From: Clostridiales bacterium
GTDB taxonomy: Bacteria > Bacillota_A > Clostridia > Lachnospirales > Lachnospiraceae
Assembly: GCA_030154385.1 (NCBI GenBank)
Contig: JASKJZ010000056.1
Coordinates: 1-10,305 of the forward strand
Length of the DNA stretch: 10,305 nucleotides
Reading direction: 5' to 3'
Both the position numbers and the translations under genes were made by a program. This document shows, one piece after another, positions 1-5,338 of the stretch. Each line of letters starts with the position of its first letter. Position 1 is the first letter of the stretch. The notes below the pieces were generated by a model. It was not told where the DNA came from. It was given only the letters and a program-made list of their open reading frames with translations, and ran no database searches.

Positions 1-37
1 CTGATTCTTTACTTAGAAAAAGAAACAAATATTGACT

Positions 38-412
38 CTATTCGAATAAGAACTTAAATTGACCGTATTCCATTTCCATGCAGGACTTGCTGCTAAGCTC
101 TACAATATCATCATAAAACACGGTACTTATAATTGGCAGCATGTGCTTTCTTGCCTCCACTGCACGATCTGCTTTGCAGACCGCAGGAAAATCCTTACTT
201 ACAAGTAACCAACATCCAATCAATAGTAACCCAGCTTGTAGGATATAGGAGTCTATACCAATAAGTCCAACAATTGTCAAAAAAGCACCTACTAGCATAC
301 GAACTATCACTTTTTTTAATTCGTACTTGTTATAAGTGACCTTATATAAGCATCGTATTGTCTCCTTGGTGTGAACAATTTGTCCCTCATATAACTTCAT
401 TTTCTTTTTCAT
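38..412 (-). pseudogene. YcxB-like small membrane protein, probably interrupted by an in-frame TAG
   Basis: The readable part is 124 residues. A charged N-terminus is followed by two adjacent hydrophobic helices (about residues 35-52 and 55-71), then a basic linker and a strand-rich stretch (TVFYDDIVELSS, about 97-108; MEYGQFKFLFE, 114-124). Two helices followed by an 'FYDD' beta segment resemble the YcxB family of Firmicute membrane proteins, whose function is unknown; this match is from memory, not a search. Directly after the TAG at 38-40 the same frame stays open to the window edge and reads SQYLFLFLSKES, which is what a YcxB-like protein would be expected to continue with. The gene therefore looks like the front of a longer protein broken by a nonsense codon, unless the base is an error near the contig end. 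The ATG at 412 has only a weak upstream AAGAAG; M5 is an alternative start. Confidence 0.55.
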
Positions 413-619
413 GACTACACTTCTTTTCTTTTCATTTCAATCGCTTTTGTGTTATTATTATATAAAAGTGACTATATTGAATCTAGACAAAAATTGCAGG
501 ATATGGCATGATTTTTTACATATCTTGCTCTTATCCTATTTTTCATGGTAATTATTTCTTTTTTGAGCTTATATATCTTATGTTTTTATACAAAAATACT
601 AATAAGGGAGGATTCTACA

Positions 620-1447
620 TTGATTGATTCAGCTGGTATTAAGATGGCACAAGGACAGTCCATATCTTGTGAGCGAATTGAAGGTGTGAATGACAACATG
701 GCAAAGTCTCATTTTCATAATTTTTTTGAATTATATTACCTAGAAAGCGGTGAGCGATACCATATGATTCGTGATGCTGTATATACTATTCATGCTGGTC
801 AGTTTGTTTTGTTTGCACCTTATGTTATGCATCATTCCTATGGGGAAAAAGATATCTCTTTTAAACGCATTGTCCTCTATTTTTCACCCTCTGAAATACA
901 ATCTGTTCAACTTATGGCTGCCCTTGAGCCTAAAAGCGGCGTATATACCGCTGACCCCAAAAGCAGATACTCCATTCATCAGCTATTTAAAATGATTCTA
1001 CAGGAAGAAGAAGAAAATGTGCCCTATAAACAAGAATATATGCATACCTTGCTCAATCTCTTGTTAATTACTATACAGCGTCAGGTTCCACAGCCAGAGC
1101 AGCATATTAAGCAGACACGAATTGGTCAAGTTGTTGATTATATTCATACGCACTATTTTGACAATATAACACTTGAATTTCTTTCCAAAGAATTCTTTGT
1201 AAGTCCCTACTATTTATGTCGAGAATTTAAGCGATGTACGAATCGAACGATTGTACAATATATCAATGTAACCCGGATCATGAATGCGCAGCGAAAGCTA
1301 ATGGAAACAAATTGTTCCATGACTGAAATTGCAAACTTAACTGGATTTTCAAATCTTACGCATTTTAATCGCGTTTTTAAAAGCAATGCTGGAATCACTC
1401 CATCAGAGTATCGAAAGCAATATAAATTAAGACAAGAAATAGAATAA
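620..1447 (+). CDS. AraC family transcriptional regulator (cupin plus AraC HTH), TTG start
   Basis: A 275-residue cytoplasmic DNA-binding regulator. Residues about 27-80 form the cupin-like sensing domain (SHFHNFFELYYLESGE, then HAGQFVLFAPYVMHHS, with histidines typical of this fold). Residues about 168-268 form the AraC double helix-turn-helix: first helix pair around NITLEFLSKEFFVSPYYLCREFK, second around SMTEIANLTGFSNLTHFNRVFK, ending in the usual GITPSEYRK. I chose the TTG at 620 because an AAGGGAGGA ribosome site at 604-612 sits 7-8 bases before it. The in-frame ATG at 545 has no such site and would add a non-homologous hydrophobic leader made of AT-rich upstream DNA. The ligand is unknown; the architecture is common among regulators of sugar use. 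The last codons lie inside a long inverted repeat shared with the convergent HD gene. Confidence 0.9.
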   Translation: MIDSAGIKMAQGQSISCERIEGVNDNMAKSHFHNFFELYYLESGERYHMIRDAVYTIHAGQFVLFAPYVMHHSYGEKDISFKRIVLYFSPSEIQSVQLMAALEPKSGVYTADPKSRYSIHQLFKMILQEEEENVPYKQEYMHTLLNLLLITIQRQVPQPEQHIKQTRIGQVVDYIHTHYFDNITLEFLSKEFFVSPYYLCREFKRCTNRTIVQYINVTRIMNAQRKLMETNCSMTEIANLTGFSNLTHFNRVFKSNAGITPSEYRKQYKLRQEIE

Positions 1448-1500
1448 TCGGAAGAAAAGCAGATATGAAAACATCTGCTTTTCTTCCGATTATTCTATTT
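1437..1500. terminator. Bidirectional terminator: perfect 28-bp inverted repeat
   Basis: Arms 1437-1464 and 1473-1500 are perfectly complementary around an 8-base loop (ATGAAAAC). The inner part is a classic bidirectional terminator: AAAAGCAGAT, loop, ATCTGCTTTT, which gives an A tract before and a T tract after a GC-containing stem in both directions. It lies between the convergent araC-type gene and the HD gene, and the left arm includes the last codons and stop of the former. The stem is unusually long for an intrinsic terminator. Confidence 0.85.
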
Positions 1501-1512
1501 GACAACAACTCC

Positions 1513-2172
1513 TTAGACTAATTGCTGTTCATTTATTATAAGTTTAAATTGCATTCCCAGCTTTTCTGCTGCTTTTCGACACAACAGCATTCGATTCATA
1601 AATATTTCAAAATAATCCATAACCGAACCATAATGTGTCTCAACCGTAAGTTTTAGCTTAATCAGTGTGTGCTCTTCATTAATTTTTAATACCGCTTTTT
1701 TTACCGAATAATTGACTCGGTCATGAATATCAAAAGTCGCAATTTCCTGATTTCGAACTCTGCTTCTTCTTACATCTGACTTGTCTGCCAAAATCAGAGC
1801 CGCTGCCATTGGGCTAACAGGTGTTCCTGTCCCTTCATCATGATTGCCGATTGCGGTTATTATCACGGCAATGTCCTCTGGCGGCATATTTAGCTTATCT
1901 AGAATTCGAAACGCCATGACAGCTCCGCTTTGTGAATGATCGACTCGGTTCACAATGTTCCCAATATCATGTAAATAAGAGGCTATCTGAACTAATTCAA
2001 TCTCTCGCAAAGAATAGTTCAGTGTTTCCAGTATGTATTTACTTGTCGAAGCCACTTGGCAAACATGAGCGAAGCTATGCTCTGTATATCCAAGTGCAGC
2101 TAACGACTCATCTGCTTTTTTTATATAAGTGTTAATCGATTCATTTTTTCTGATATCATCATATGTTAACAT
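1513..2172 (-). CDS. Stand-alone HD-domain metal-dependent phosphohydrolase
   Basis: A 219-residue soluble protein. The HD-superfamily metal ligands are visible in order: H36 (HSFAHVCQVA), H68-D69 (LHDIGN), H111-D112 (GNHDEGTG) and D130 (ALILADKSDV). The spacing fits a canonical HD domain over about residues 30-140, and there is no GYP motif, so this is not a cyclic-di-GMP-type enzyme. The C-terminal 75 residues form a mixed helix/strand region with no motif I recognise. The HD fold hydrolyses phosphate esters, often nucleotides; the substrate cannot be told from this sequence. The ATG at 2172 is the only sensible start, because a TAA lies two codons upstream in frame. The nearest GGAGAAAG is about 15 bases away, so translation may be weak. 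It is transcribed alone and converges on the AraC gene. Confidence 0.85.
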   Translation of the reverse strand: MLTYDDIRKNESINTYIKKADESLAALGYTEHSFAHVCQVASTSKYILETLNYSLREIELVQIASYLHDIGNIVNRVDHSQSGAVMAFRILDKLNMPPEDIAVIITAIGNHDEGTGTPVSPMAAALILADKSDVRRSRVRNQEIATFDIHDRVNYSVKKAVLKINEEHTLIKLKLTVETHYGSVMDYFEIFMNRMLLCRKAAEKLGMQFKLIINEQQLV

Positions 2173-2218
2173 ATTTTATTCTACACTCTTTCTCCATTAT
2201 TATAATTGACCAAATGAT

Positions 2219-2275
2219 TCCCAATTTTTTGATACCATAGTTTATCACAAAAAAGATATGTCTATCCCAATTTTT
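2219..2275. repeat. Short direct repeat TCCCAATTTTT upstream of the HD gene
   Basis: TCCCAATTTTTT at 2219-2230 and TCCCAATTTTT at 2265-2275 have the same orientation and start 46 bases apart. Both lie in the 5' region of the minus-strand HD gene (start 2172), upstream of a TATAAT-like stretch near 2199-2204. They could be paired operator sites, but in DNA this AT-rich a chance match is plausible. The rest of the 2173-2349 gap shows nothing else I can name. Confidence 0.25.
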
Positions 2276-2349
2276 ATGTTAAATATATGTAAAATTTACC
2301 ATACTATCATGCAAATTCTTCTTTGATTTATCACGCATATTTTACTACA

Positions 2350-2394
2350 AAAATAAGGCCTTCACAATCGTAATGACTATGAAAGCCTTATTTT
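2350..2394 (-). terminator. Intrinsic terminator of the tRNA unit
   Basis: AAAATAAGGC (2350-2359) pairs with GCCTTATTTT (2385-2394). After one mismatch, TTCA/TGAA extends the stem. Read on the minus strand the hairpin ends in a run of T, and it lies about 28 bases after the 3' end of tRNA-Leu. It faces the HD gene and probably keeps tRNA transcription out of it. Confidence 0.75.
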
Positions 2395-2421
2395 GAATGA
2401 ACAGCTCGCCGTTCTATGTAC

Positions 2422-2505
2422 TGCGGGAGATGGGACTTGAACCCACACGATCATACAACCACAAGATCCTTAGTCTTGCCTGTCTGCCAATTCCAGCACT
2501 CCCGC
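2422..2505 (-). tRNA. tRNA-Leu, anticodon AAG
   Basis: An 84-nt class II tRNA. The acceptor stem is GCGGGAG (2505-2499) with CTCCCGC, followed by discriminator A73, the leucine identity base. The anticodon arm is CAAGA-CTAAGGA-TCTTG: seven loop bases with U33 and anticodon A34-A35-G36 (AAG, for CUU codons). A long variable arm of about 15 nt precedes the T arm GTGGG-TTCAAGT-CCCAT. CCA is not encoded, so it must be added after transcription. A34 at the wobble position is uncommon in bacteria outside tRNA-Arg(ACG). The gene lies 3 nt after tRNA-Asn in one transcript. Confidence 0.95.
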
Positions 2506-2508
2506 ATA

Positions 2509-2580
2509 CTCCCCGAGTTGGGCTCGAACCAACAACCCCACGGTTAACAGCCGTGTGCTCTACCATTGAGCTATCGAGGA
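2509..2580 (-). tRNA. tRNA-Asn, anticodon GTT
   Basis: A 72-nt cloverleaf. The acceptor is TCCTCGA paired with TCGGGGA (one T-G pair), with discriminator G73 as expected for Asn. The D arm is AGCTCAATGGTAGAGC. The anticodon arm is CACGG-CTGTTAA-CCGTG, giving anticodon GTT. The T arm is TTGGTTCGAGCCCAA. CCA is not encoded. It is the first gene of a two-tRNA unit, only about 12 bases from its promoter's -10 box. Confidence 0.97.
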
Positions 2581-2591
2581 ATGCAAAATAT

Positions 2592-2620
2592 ATTATAGAT
2601 GACGCATCGCGATATGTCAA
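2592..2620 (-). promoter_or_regulatory. Consensus sigma-A promoter of the tRNA-Asn/Leu unit
   Basis: On the minus strand a perfect TTGACA (2620-2615), a 17-bp spacer (2614-2598) and a perfect TATAAT (2597-2592) precede tRNA-Asn, which starts at 2580. A full-consensus promoter with optimal spacing is typical of stable RNA genes. Confidence 0.93.
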
Positions 2621-2699
2621 GCGTATTTTGCAATATTTTTAAAAAATATATTTTTTATATACAATTAATTATAAGCATCATAATATGAAATTGGTTTAC

Positions 2700-2729
2700 G
2701 GAATTCCTGGTACAAAAGTCCCAGGTTCC
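2700..2729. other. Hairpin between rplT and the tRNA promoter; doubtful terminator
   Basis: CCTGG (2706-2710) pairs with CCAGG (2721-2725), and GGAA (2700-2703) with TTCC (2726-2729) across a two-base bulge; the loop is 10 bases. TTGGTT (2691-2696) and AACCAA (2757-2762) could close an outer stem. It lies downstream of rplT, where the translation operon should end, but no T tract follows on the minus strand. Its role as a terminator is uncertain. Nothing else is recognisable in 2621-2798. Confidence 0.4.
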
Positions 2730-2783
2730 ATAAAATCCCATTTCAAAATCTATGTTAACCAAACCGAATTGGATGGCTGCCTT

Positions 2784-2819
2784 GACTGCTATCTTTGCCT
2801 AGGCTGCTATCTTAGCCTT
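2784..2819. repeat. Imperfect 18-bp tandem duplication across the rplT stop codon
   Basis: Units 2784-2801 and 2802-2819 match at 15 of 18 positions. The second unit encodes the end of L20 (AKIAA and the bases next to it). The first contains the stop codon and non-coding bases which, read past the stop, would give AKIAVKAA, an echo of the L20 tail AKAKIAA. It suggests a small duplication at the gene's end in which the stop was kept or regained. Confidence 0.6.
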
Positions 2820-3158
2820 AGCTACTTCAACTAATGCTGTAAATCCAGCAGGATCATTGATTGCCATTTCAGCTAGCATTTTACGGTTAACAGAAACCTC
2901 TGCTAATTTTAATCCATACATAAATTTGCTGTAAGAAAGACCATTCATACGAGCAGCTGCATTGATACGTGCAATCCATAACTGTCTAAACTGTCTCTTT
3001 TTCTGCTTTCTTCCTGCAAAAGACTCTGTTAATGCTCTCATAACAGATTGTTTTGCTACTCTATACTGATTTGACCGAGCGCCTCTATAACCTTTTGCTA
3101 ACTTTAATACTCTATTATGTTTCTTTTTAGCGTTCATTCCGCCTTTGATTCTTGCCAT
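2799..3158 (-). CDS. rplT: Large ribosomal subunit protein bL20
   Basis: A 119-residue basic protein of normal L20 length. It starts [26 protein letters not shown], with the conserved [26 protein letters not shown] core at about 56-81 that binds 23S rRNA early in 50S assembly. GGAGG with 9-base spacing precedes the ATG. It is the last gene of infC-rpmI-rplT, 28 bases after rpmI. In Bacillus subtilis L20 represses this operon by binding the leader RNA; the leader here also carries a terminator hairpin. The stop codon lies in a small tandem duplication. Confidence 0.98.
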   Translation of the reverse strand: MARIKGGMNAKKKHNRVLKLAKGYRGARSNQYRVAKQSVMRALTESFAGRKQKKRQFRQLWIARINAAARMNGLSYSKFMYGLKLAEVSVNRKMLAEMAINDPAGFTALVEVAKAKIAA

Positions 3159-3186
3159 TGTCTATTTCCTCCGTTTCTTCAAAAAA

Positions 3187-3384
3187 TTATAAATAAGGTA
3201 AAATTTTCTTCATTACCTTAGCATTTGTACTATCCGTAATGGTAGCTTTTCTAAGATTTCTCTTAACTTTTGCAGACTTCTTGGTCAAAATATGTCTCTT
3301 ATATGCTTTATTTCTTTTTAATTTTCCTGTTCCTGTTGCTTTAAAACGCTTCGCTGCAGCTCTTTTTGTTTTCAATTTTGGCAT
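3187..3384 (-). CDS. rpmI: Large ribosomal subunit protein bL35
   Basis: A 65-residue, very basic protein starting [20 protein letters not shown], the standard L35 N-terminus, with [16 protein letters not shown] in the middle and MKKILPYL at the end. I take the second ATG, at 3384. The first ATG at 3390 lies only 2 bases from the AAGGAGGAA ribosome site (3399-3391), too close for good initiation and adding a non-family 'MT'. The second ATG has the ideal 8-base spacing. It lies between infC (57 bases upstream) and rplT. Confidence 0.97.
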   Translation of the reverse strand: MPKLKTKRAAAKRFKATGTGKLKRNKAYKRHILTKKSAKVKRNLRKATITDSTNAKVMKKILPYL

Positions 3385-3441
3385 TGTCATTTCCTCCTTA
3401 AAATATATATCTTTCTCTATATGTTAATGTTTTGTAATATA

Positions 3442-3948
3442 TTAACGTTTTTCAGTTAAAAACATTATCATACTCTTGCCTTCTAGCTTTGGCGCTTTTT
3501 CTACTACCGCCACATCCTCTACTTTTGAAAAGAACTCGTCTAAAATCTGTTTACTTCTACCAATATGAGCCATTTCACGACCACGGAAACGCAGAGCAAC
3601 CTTAACCTTATCACCTTTTGTTAAAAATTTTCTGGCCTGATTTGCCTTTGTATTCATATCGTTCACATCAATATTGGGTGAAAGACGGATTTCTTTGACT
3701 TCCGTTACCTTTTGCTTCTTCTTCGCTTCTTTGTCTTTTCGGGTTTGCTCGTATTTAAACTTACCATAGTCAATAATTTTACAAACAGGTGGTTTTGCAG
3801 TTGGAGCAATTTTTACTAAATCAAGTTCCGCTTCCTTTGCTAGTTTCATTGCATCTTTCGAGGACATGATTCCAAGTTGTTCTCCATTTTCTCCAATCAA
3901 TCGAACTTCTTTATCTCTGATTTGTTCGTTAATCATTAAATCGCTAAT
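3442..3948 (-). CDS. infC: Translation initiation factor IF-3, ATT start codon
   Basis: A 168-residue IF3 that binds the 30S subunit, blocks premature 50S joining and checks start codons. The N-domain runs from INEQIRDKEVRLIGENGEQLG to the linker YGKFKYEQTRKDKEAKKKQK; the C-domain includes KEIRLSPNIDVNDMNTKANQ and KVKVALRFRGREMAHIG. I place the start at the ATT at 3948-3946, 9 bases after a strong GGAGG (3962-3958). The next ATG (3936) is 21 bases from that site and would trim the conserved start, while the longer frame to 4047 adds 33 residues of leader sequence without family character. In E. coli the infC AUU codon lets IF3 repress its own synthesis, and the same logic is likely here. It heads the operon with rpmI and rplT. 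Confidence 0.95.
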   Translation of the reverse strand: MSDLMINEQIRDKEVRLIGENGEQLGIMSSKDAMKLAKEAELDLVKIAPTAKPPVCKIIDYGKFKYEQTRKDKEAKKKQKVTEVKEIRLSPNIDVNDMNTKANQARKFLTKGDKVKVALRFRGREMAHIGRSKQILDEFFSKVEDVAVVEKAPKLEGKSMIMFLTEKR

Positions 3949-4141
3949 AGTAGTGCACCTCCATAATAATATTGGCCAAGCAAGCCATTGGTTAGTTAGG
4001 ATTTGTTTGTGGCAATAAAAAAACGTGGAATAATATCCACGCACCATTTATAAAACACGCAATCTATGCATATTTTGTAAAATATAAACCCAAGTCATCA
4101 TCGATGCTAAGGTGAGAGTGGATACTCTACTTGCTCACAAC
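3949..4141 (-). promoter_or_regulatory. infC operon 5' leader RNA, probably an L20/IF3-type control region
   Basis: About 190 nt lie between the expected transcription start (near 4141) and the infC start codon, far more than translation needs. The leader contains a proximal GTGAG/CTCAC and AGAGT/ACTCT hairpin region (about 4106-4137), a terminator-like hairpin with seven T (4041-4017), an alternative GTGG/CCAC pairing overlapping that stem, and a small TGGC/GCCA stem just before the ribosome site. In Firmicutes this operon is often controlled by premature termination through L20 binding its leader. The position and terminator fit; I could not align it to the known leader model. Confidence 0.6.
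4017..4041 (-). terminator. Intrinsic terminator/attenuator inside the infC leader
   Basis: On the minus strand CGTGGA (4041-4036), a 6-base loop and TCCACG (4029-4024) are followed directly by TTTTTTT (4023-4017). It lies about 70 nt before the infC start and after the operon's promoter, so it would stop most transcripts before infC unless an alternative fold forms. It could also limit read-through from the upstream chemotaxis genes. Confidence 0.8.
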
Positions 4142-4147
4142 AAATAG

Positions 4148-4176
4148 AGTATATCACGAAACAAATCCTCTGTCAA
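4148..4176 (-). promoter_or_regulatory. Sigma-A promoter of the infC-rpmI-rplT operon
   Basis: On the minus strand a perfect TTGACA (4176-4171), a 17-bp spacer and TATACT (4153-4148; five of six consensus bases). The -35 box begins 30 bases after the stop of the HD-GYP gene. No GC-rich terminator is seen in between, only a weak AT hairpin around 4180-4197. Confidence 0.9.
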
Positions 4177-4206
4177 CCGCTATTTTTAAAATAAAAATCA
4201 AAATTA

Positions 4207-5247
4207 CTAGACCACCTCAACAATTAACTTATCTCTTCTTCTGGAAATATCAAGATATTCATCCTCGATTCGTATTATCGGATCGGTCAGGCACTGCGGC
4301 GGAACATATACAACTTCTGCAACCTCGCCCGTATTTAATAGTACTTCAATCCCCACATAATGAACACAAATGCAACGAATAAATACGTCTACAATTGCTG
4401 GATCTAAATTTTTCAGTTCGGTTGTTTTTAAAATGGCAAAGGTTTCAAATGGGGTCAACCTGGCCTTGTAAACGCGATCCGTCGTAATCGCATCATACAC
4501 ATCTGCAACCGCTATAATTCTCGCAAATAATGGAATCTGTTCTTCATCATGAGCGAACGGATATCCTGATCCATCCATTCGCTCATGATGAAGAAGTACC
4601 GCTTCCCTAATTTTATTTGAAAATTGATCGTGTCGCTTGAGAATTTTATAGCCATCCATTGGATGTCCCTTCATGACCTTAAACTCTATCTCCGTAAGCC
4701 GTCCTTGCTTATTTAATATTGCAAGCGGAACCCTCGTCTTTCCGATGTCATGGAGTAAACCCGCTATCACCAGTTCCTCAATTTCAACTAGTTCAAGCTT
4801 CAACCATTTACCAATCAGCATGGCATAAAGTGCGACGTTTAAGCTGTGTGTATACGTATACTCATCGTATCGCTTCTCTTCCTCTAAAACCTTCAATATC
4901 CCATCTGTTTCATCCATATGCTGCAGCAAGATATCAACAATCGGATTGAGTGCTTTATATCCAGCACTTTTCCCTGAAATCAACCCATATAATACATCCT
5001 TTAGCATCTGAATACATTCTTTATAGTCTTCTTTTAGTATCCAAAAGCTTTCATAAGCACCAAGCTGCTCTTTGTCCTCTTTTTGAATTACCTTGATTGC
5101 CTGTACGCCATGATGCCGCAGAATACTAATCATATAATGATTGATGGATGTATATTTGGCAAGAATCAGTTTTCCCTTACAATCAAAAATAGATTCTGCC
5201 AAAATTTCCCCCTCTATTAAATCCTTTACTCGAATCTGCTGAATCAT
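4207..5247 (-). CDS. HD-GYP domain protein, probable cyclic-di-GMP phosphodiesterase
   Basis: A 346-residue cytoplasmic protein with no membrane segment and no receiver domain. Residues 1-120 form an N-terminal region seen in Firmicute HD-GYP proteins (LIEGEILAESIFDCKGKLIL; function unclear). The HD-GYP domain follows with all signature elements: H134 (YTHSLNVALYA), H166-D167-I-G-K, H195-P (KGHPMDGY), H220-H221-E then DGSGYP (225-230), and D249/D252 (ADVYDAITTDRVYK). The intact metal ligands and GYP motif predict hydrolysis of c-di-GMP. A beta-rich tail ends in DISRRRDKLIVEVV. The ATG at 5247 follows GAGGGAGAGGG. The gene lies 91 bases after cheB on the same strand, probably co-transcribed, with a possible promoter of its own. 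It may tie chemoreceptor signalling to c-di-GMP level; that link is inference. Confidence 0.93.
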   Translation of the reverse strand: MIQQIRVKDLIEGEILAESIFDCKGKLILAKYTSINHYMISILRHHGVQAIKVIQKEDKEQLGAYESFWILKEDYKECIQMLKDVLYGLISGKSAGYKALNPIVDILLQHMDETDGILKVLEEEKRYDEYTYTHSLNVALYAMLIGKWLKLELVEIEELVIAGLLHDIGKTRVPLAILNKQGRLTEIEFKVMKGHPMDGYKILKRHDQFSNKIREAVLLHHERMDGSGYPFAHDEEQIPLFARIIAVADVYDAITTDRVYKARLTPFETFAILKTTELKNLDPAIVDVFIRCICVHYVGIEVLLNTGEVAEVVYVPPQCLTDPIIRIEDEYLDISRRRDKLIVEVV

Positions 5248-5274
5248 CCCTCTCCCTCGCTTCTTTATGTGATG

Positions 5275-5319
5275 TTAGAGCAAATGGTGTTTTGTCACAA
5301 TTATAACTTTATTTCTCAT
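5275..5319 (-). CDS. Tiny ORF (14 codons) with a good ribosome site, in frame with the HD-GYP gene
   Basis: It reads MRNKVIIVTKHHLL and then TAA. An AAAAAGGAG site begins a few bases after the cheB stop and lies 9 bases before this ATG, exactly what an operon gene start would look like. After its TAA the same frame continues without another stop into the HD-GYP protein (24 codons from ATG to ATG). It may be a leader peptide, a remnant of a longer N-terminus of the HD-GYP protein, or chance. No known family. Confidence 0.3.
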   Translation of the reverse strand: MRNKVIIVTKHHLL

Positions 5320-5328
5320 TTTCAGCAA
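5300..5328 (-). promoter_or_regulatory. Possible promoter of the HD-GYP gene
   Basis: A perfect TATAAT (5305-5300) lies 17 bp from a poor -35, TTGCTG (5328-5323), within the 91-base gap after cheB. It overlaps the tiny ORF at 5275-5319. It could give the HD-GYP gene some independent expression, but it may be chance in AT-rich DNA. Confidence 0.35.
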
Positions 5329-5338
5329 CTCCTTTTTA

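Noticed and set aside
545..619. 25-residue hydrophobic N-terminal extension of the AraC regulator, which would suggest a membrane anchor
   Set aside because: No ribosome site precedes the ATG at 545, while a strong site precedes the TTG at 620; the hydrophobicity comes from T-rich non-coding DNA.
413..619. Divergent promoters between the YcxB-like gene and the AraC gene
   Set aside because: TATAAT-like strings exist (for example minus strand 462-457), but none has a credible -35 box at proper spacing; nothing else is recognisable there.
2397..2642. Open frames on both strands across the tRNA pair, one with GLEPT-type peptides
   Set aside because: They are translations of the tRNA genes; peptides such as VGLEPTT are a known false signature of T arms read as protein.
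3949..4047. 33-residue N-terminal extension of IF3
   Set aside because: It lies in the leader RNA, overlaps the terminator hairpin, has no ribosome site and does not resemble the start of IF3.
3949..4141. T-box riboswitch in the infC leader
   Set aside because: There is no T-box consensus (a GGTGG/ACCGCG-type element) and no specifier-loop arrangement before the terminator.
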